5,915 nt of DNA. Source: Bacteroidota bacterium. GTDB taxonomy: Bacteria > Bacteroidota > Bacteroidia > Chitinophagales > Chitinophagaceae. Below the pieces are notes generated by a model, which worked only from the letters and a program-made list of their open reading frames with translations, was not told the DNA's origin and did not search any database. The DNA is taken from assembly GCA_023390215.1 (NCBI GenBank), contig JAEWDG010000176.1, positions 1 through 5,915 on the forward strand, given 5' to 3'. Shown in pieces: positions 4,822-5,915 of the stretch. Position numbers and translations under genes: made by a program. Numbering within the stretch: position 1 is the stretch's first letter; every line of letters begins with the position of its first letter.

Positions 4822-5915
4822 ATGATCCGCACTATACTTGCGTTTTTTTGTTTGCTCAGCTTCGCTGAATGTATCGGTCAGGTCAAGGTTGAAGGCATTG
4901 TGCGAAATCAAAATGGTTCTGTCCTTCCAGATGTTACTGTCAGTAATTCATCGTCAGCAACGATCACAGATTCTCTGGGGCGTTTCAGCCTGATGCTTAA
5001 AGACAGCACTGAGAAAATATTTTTCTCTCATATTGGTTATAAAAAAACCTTTAAGTCAGGGGCGGATCAGTTTATTGAAGTTGTGATGTGGCCTGCAGGA
5101 ACGCTGCTGCAGGATGCAAAGGTTTATGCTTACGCACACAAAAGGGAATATGCTGAACTTTCTGCCAGCGTTTCCTCATTATCAGCCACCTACCTGAAAG
5201 CTTCAGATCGAAGCAGCATGTTGCAAAGTATTAACACCGTGGCCGGCGTAAAGATGGACCAGAGGAGTCCTGGAAGTTACCGCATCAGTATCCGTGGAAA
5301 TCTTCTTCGTTCAACCTTTGGCGTTAGGAATGTAAAAATTTATGTGGATGGCGTCCCTTTTACCGATGCAAGCGGTAATACTTACCTTAATGCGATCGGC
5401 GCCACGATGATCAATGCTGTGGATATTGTAAAAGGTCCTGCGGGAAGTATGTACGGGAGCGGAACAGGAGGAGTAATGCTGCTTTCTCTTCAGCCAGACA
5501 CCACCGCTCATGCCGGTATAACATGTACGGCAGGGCAATATAATTCCTTCAGCTTTTCGGGGTACCTGAATTTGAAATCTGATGCAGGCTATTCTGCTGT
5601 GCAGTTCAACAGGCAATCTTCTGATGGTTACCGTGTACAATCAGGAATGTACCGTAACGCCGTACATATTTCCTCTGCGCAGAAATTAAGTGATAGAAAT
5701 CTGCTTAAAGCAAACTTGCTGTACAGTGACTATTATTATCAGACACCCGGGGGTTTAACCAAAGCGGAAATGGAAGCCGATCCCCGCCAGGCAAGGCCAC
5801 AGGTTGGATCTTCTCCTTCAGCAGCAACGCAGCAGGCCGCGATTTTCCTGCAAATGATCTATGCCTCCGCTTCGGTGTTTTCAGATCTCGGCAACGGGTT
5901 TTCAAACTTAACGGG
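4822..5915 (+). CDS. TonB-dependent receptor with carboxypeptidase-regulatory-like domain, N-terminal part (3' end outside window)
   Basis: The frame is open from the ATG at 4822 to the right edge, giving 364 codons with no stop. A signal peptide spans residues 1-19 (MIRTILAFFCLLSFAEC, cleavage near Gly19-Gln20). A carboxypeptidase-regulatory-like beta-sandwich covers about 20-105, with VEGIVRNQNGSVLPDVTV then TDSLGRFSL. The TonB plug covers about 114-225, including ISIRGN (155-160), VKIYVDGVPFTD, VDIVKGPAGSMYGSGTGGV. The barrel begins near 230 and contains the motif LTKAEMEADPRQARP (312-326), common in Bacteroidota iron-chelate-type receptors. The substrate is unknown: iron siderophore or heme is the family default, while a corrinoid is possible from its position 36 bases after the B12 operon. 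It differs clearly in architecture from the upstream BtuB-like receptor, so the two are not recent duplicates. The candidate promoter at 4797-4804 suggests at least partly independent expression. Confidence 0.9.
   Translation, partial: MIRTILAFFCLLSFAECIGQVKVEGIVRNQNGSVLPDVTVSNSSSATITDSLGRFSLMLKDSTEKIFFSHIGYKKTFKSGADQFIEVVMWPAGTLLQDAKVYAYAHKREYAELSASVSSLSATYLKASDRSSMLQSINTVAGVKMDQRSPGSYRISIRGNLLRSTFGVRNVKIYVDGVPFTDASGNTYLNAIGATMINAVDIVKGPAGSMYGSGTGGVMLLSLQPDTTAHAGITCTAGQYNSFSFSGYLNLKSDAGYSAVQFNRQSSDGYRVQSGMYRNAVHISSAQKLSDRNLLKANLLYSDYYYQTPGGLTKAEMEADPRQARPQVGSSPSAATQQAAIFLQMIYASASVFSDLGNGFSNLT

Noticed and set aside
4822..4875. Lipoprotein signal in the second receptor (SFAEC)
   Set aside because: Glu directly before the Cys is not compatible with a lipobox, and a Sec cleavage near IGQ fits better for an outer-membrane barrel.
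5311..5640. 109-codon minus-strand open frame
   Set aside because: It lies entirely antisense to the plug domain of the second receptor, whose motifs are clear.
5835..5915. Possible frameshift in the second receptor near the right edge
   Set aside because: The segment ASASVFSDLGNGFSNLTG differs from what I would expect for this barrel region, but it is still plausible strand/turn sequence, and no stop occurs in frame before the window ends.

Overview
The window looks like chromosomal DNA from a Bacteroidota member, probably of the Chitinophagia/Sphingobacteriia type; this is inferred, not proven. Supporting signs are TonB-dependent receptors, one of them with an N-terminal carboxypeptidase-regulatory-like domain, a lipoprotein whose Cys is followed by Lys-Lys-Asp-Asp, A-rich sequence instead of Shine-Dalgarno sites before starts, and TAnnTTTG-type -7 promoter elements. 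All genes I accept are on the + strand.

Region 1 (1-1233). The 3' part of an SGNH-hydrolase-like gene enters from the left edge and ends at 680, followed by a probable terminator. A short gene (793-1182) follows, encoding a small exported helical protein of unknown function and ending at a convincing intrinsic terminator (1206-1233).

Region 2 (1234-1517). This gene-free stretch is a control region: a TTTG...TATCTTTG promoter, a cobalamin (B12) riboswitch aptamer with a recognisable B12 box, and an expression platform with a hairpin and a sequence able to pair with the B12 box.

Region 3 (1518-4785). This is a tightly packed B12-uptake operon. It holds a BtuB-like outer-membrane receptor, a BtuG-like surface beta-propeller lipoprotein (ATGA overlap with btuB) and a 70-residue cysteine-rich CWC-type protein (TGATG junction). 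The likely scheme is that BtuG captures corrinoids at the cell surface and hands them to BtuB for TonB-driven import. The riboswitch would shut the operon down when B12 is plentiful. The CWC protein's role is unknown.

Region 4 (4769-5915). A weak terminator-like hairpin and another TATCTTTG element precede a second TonB-dependent receptor, which runs off the right edge. It may be a separate transcription unit or a distal member of the B12 operon.

No mobile element, CRISPR array, tRNA, rRNA or defence system was seen. The most interesting points are the start of btuB (TTG, or an ATG separated from the frame by a 7-T run), the CWC gene inside a B12 operon, and a terminator-like hairpin inside the CWC coding sequence.
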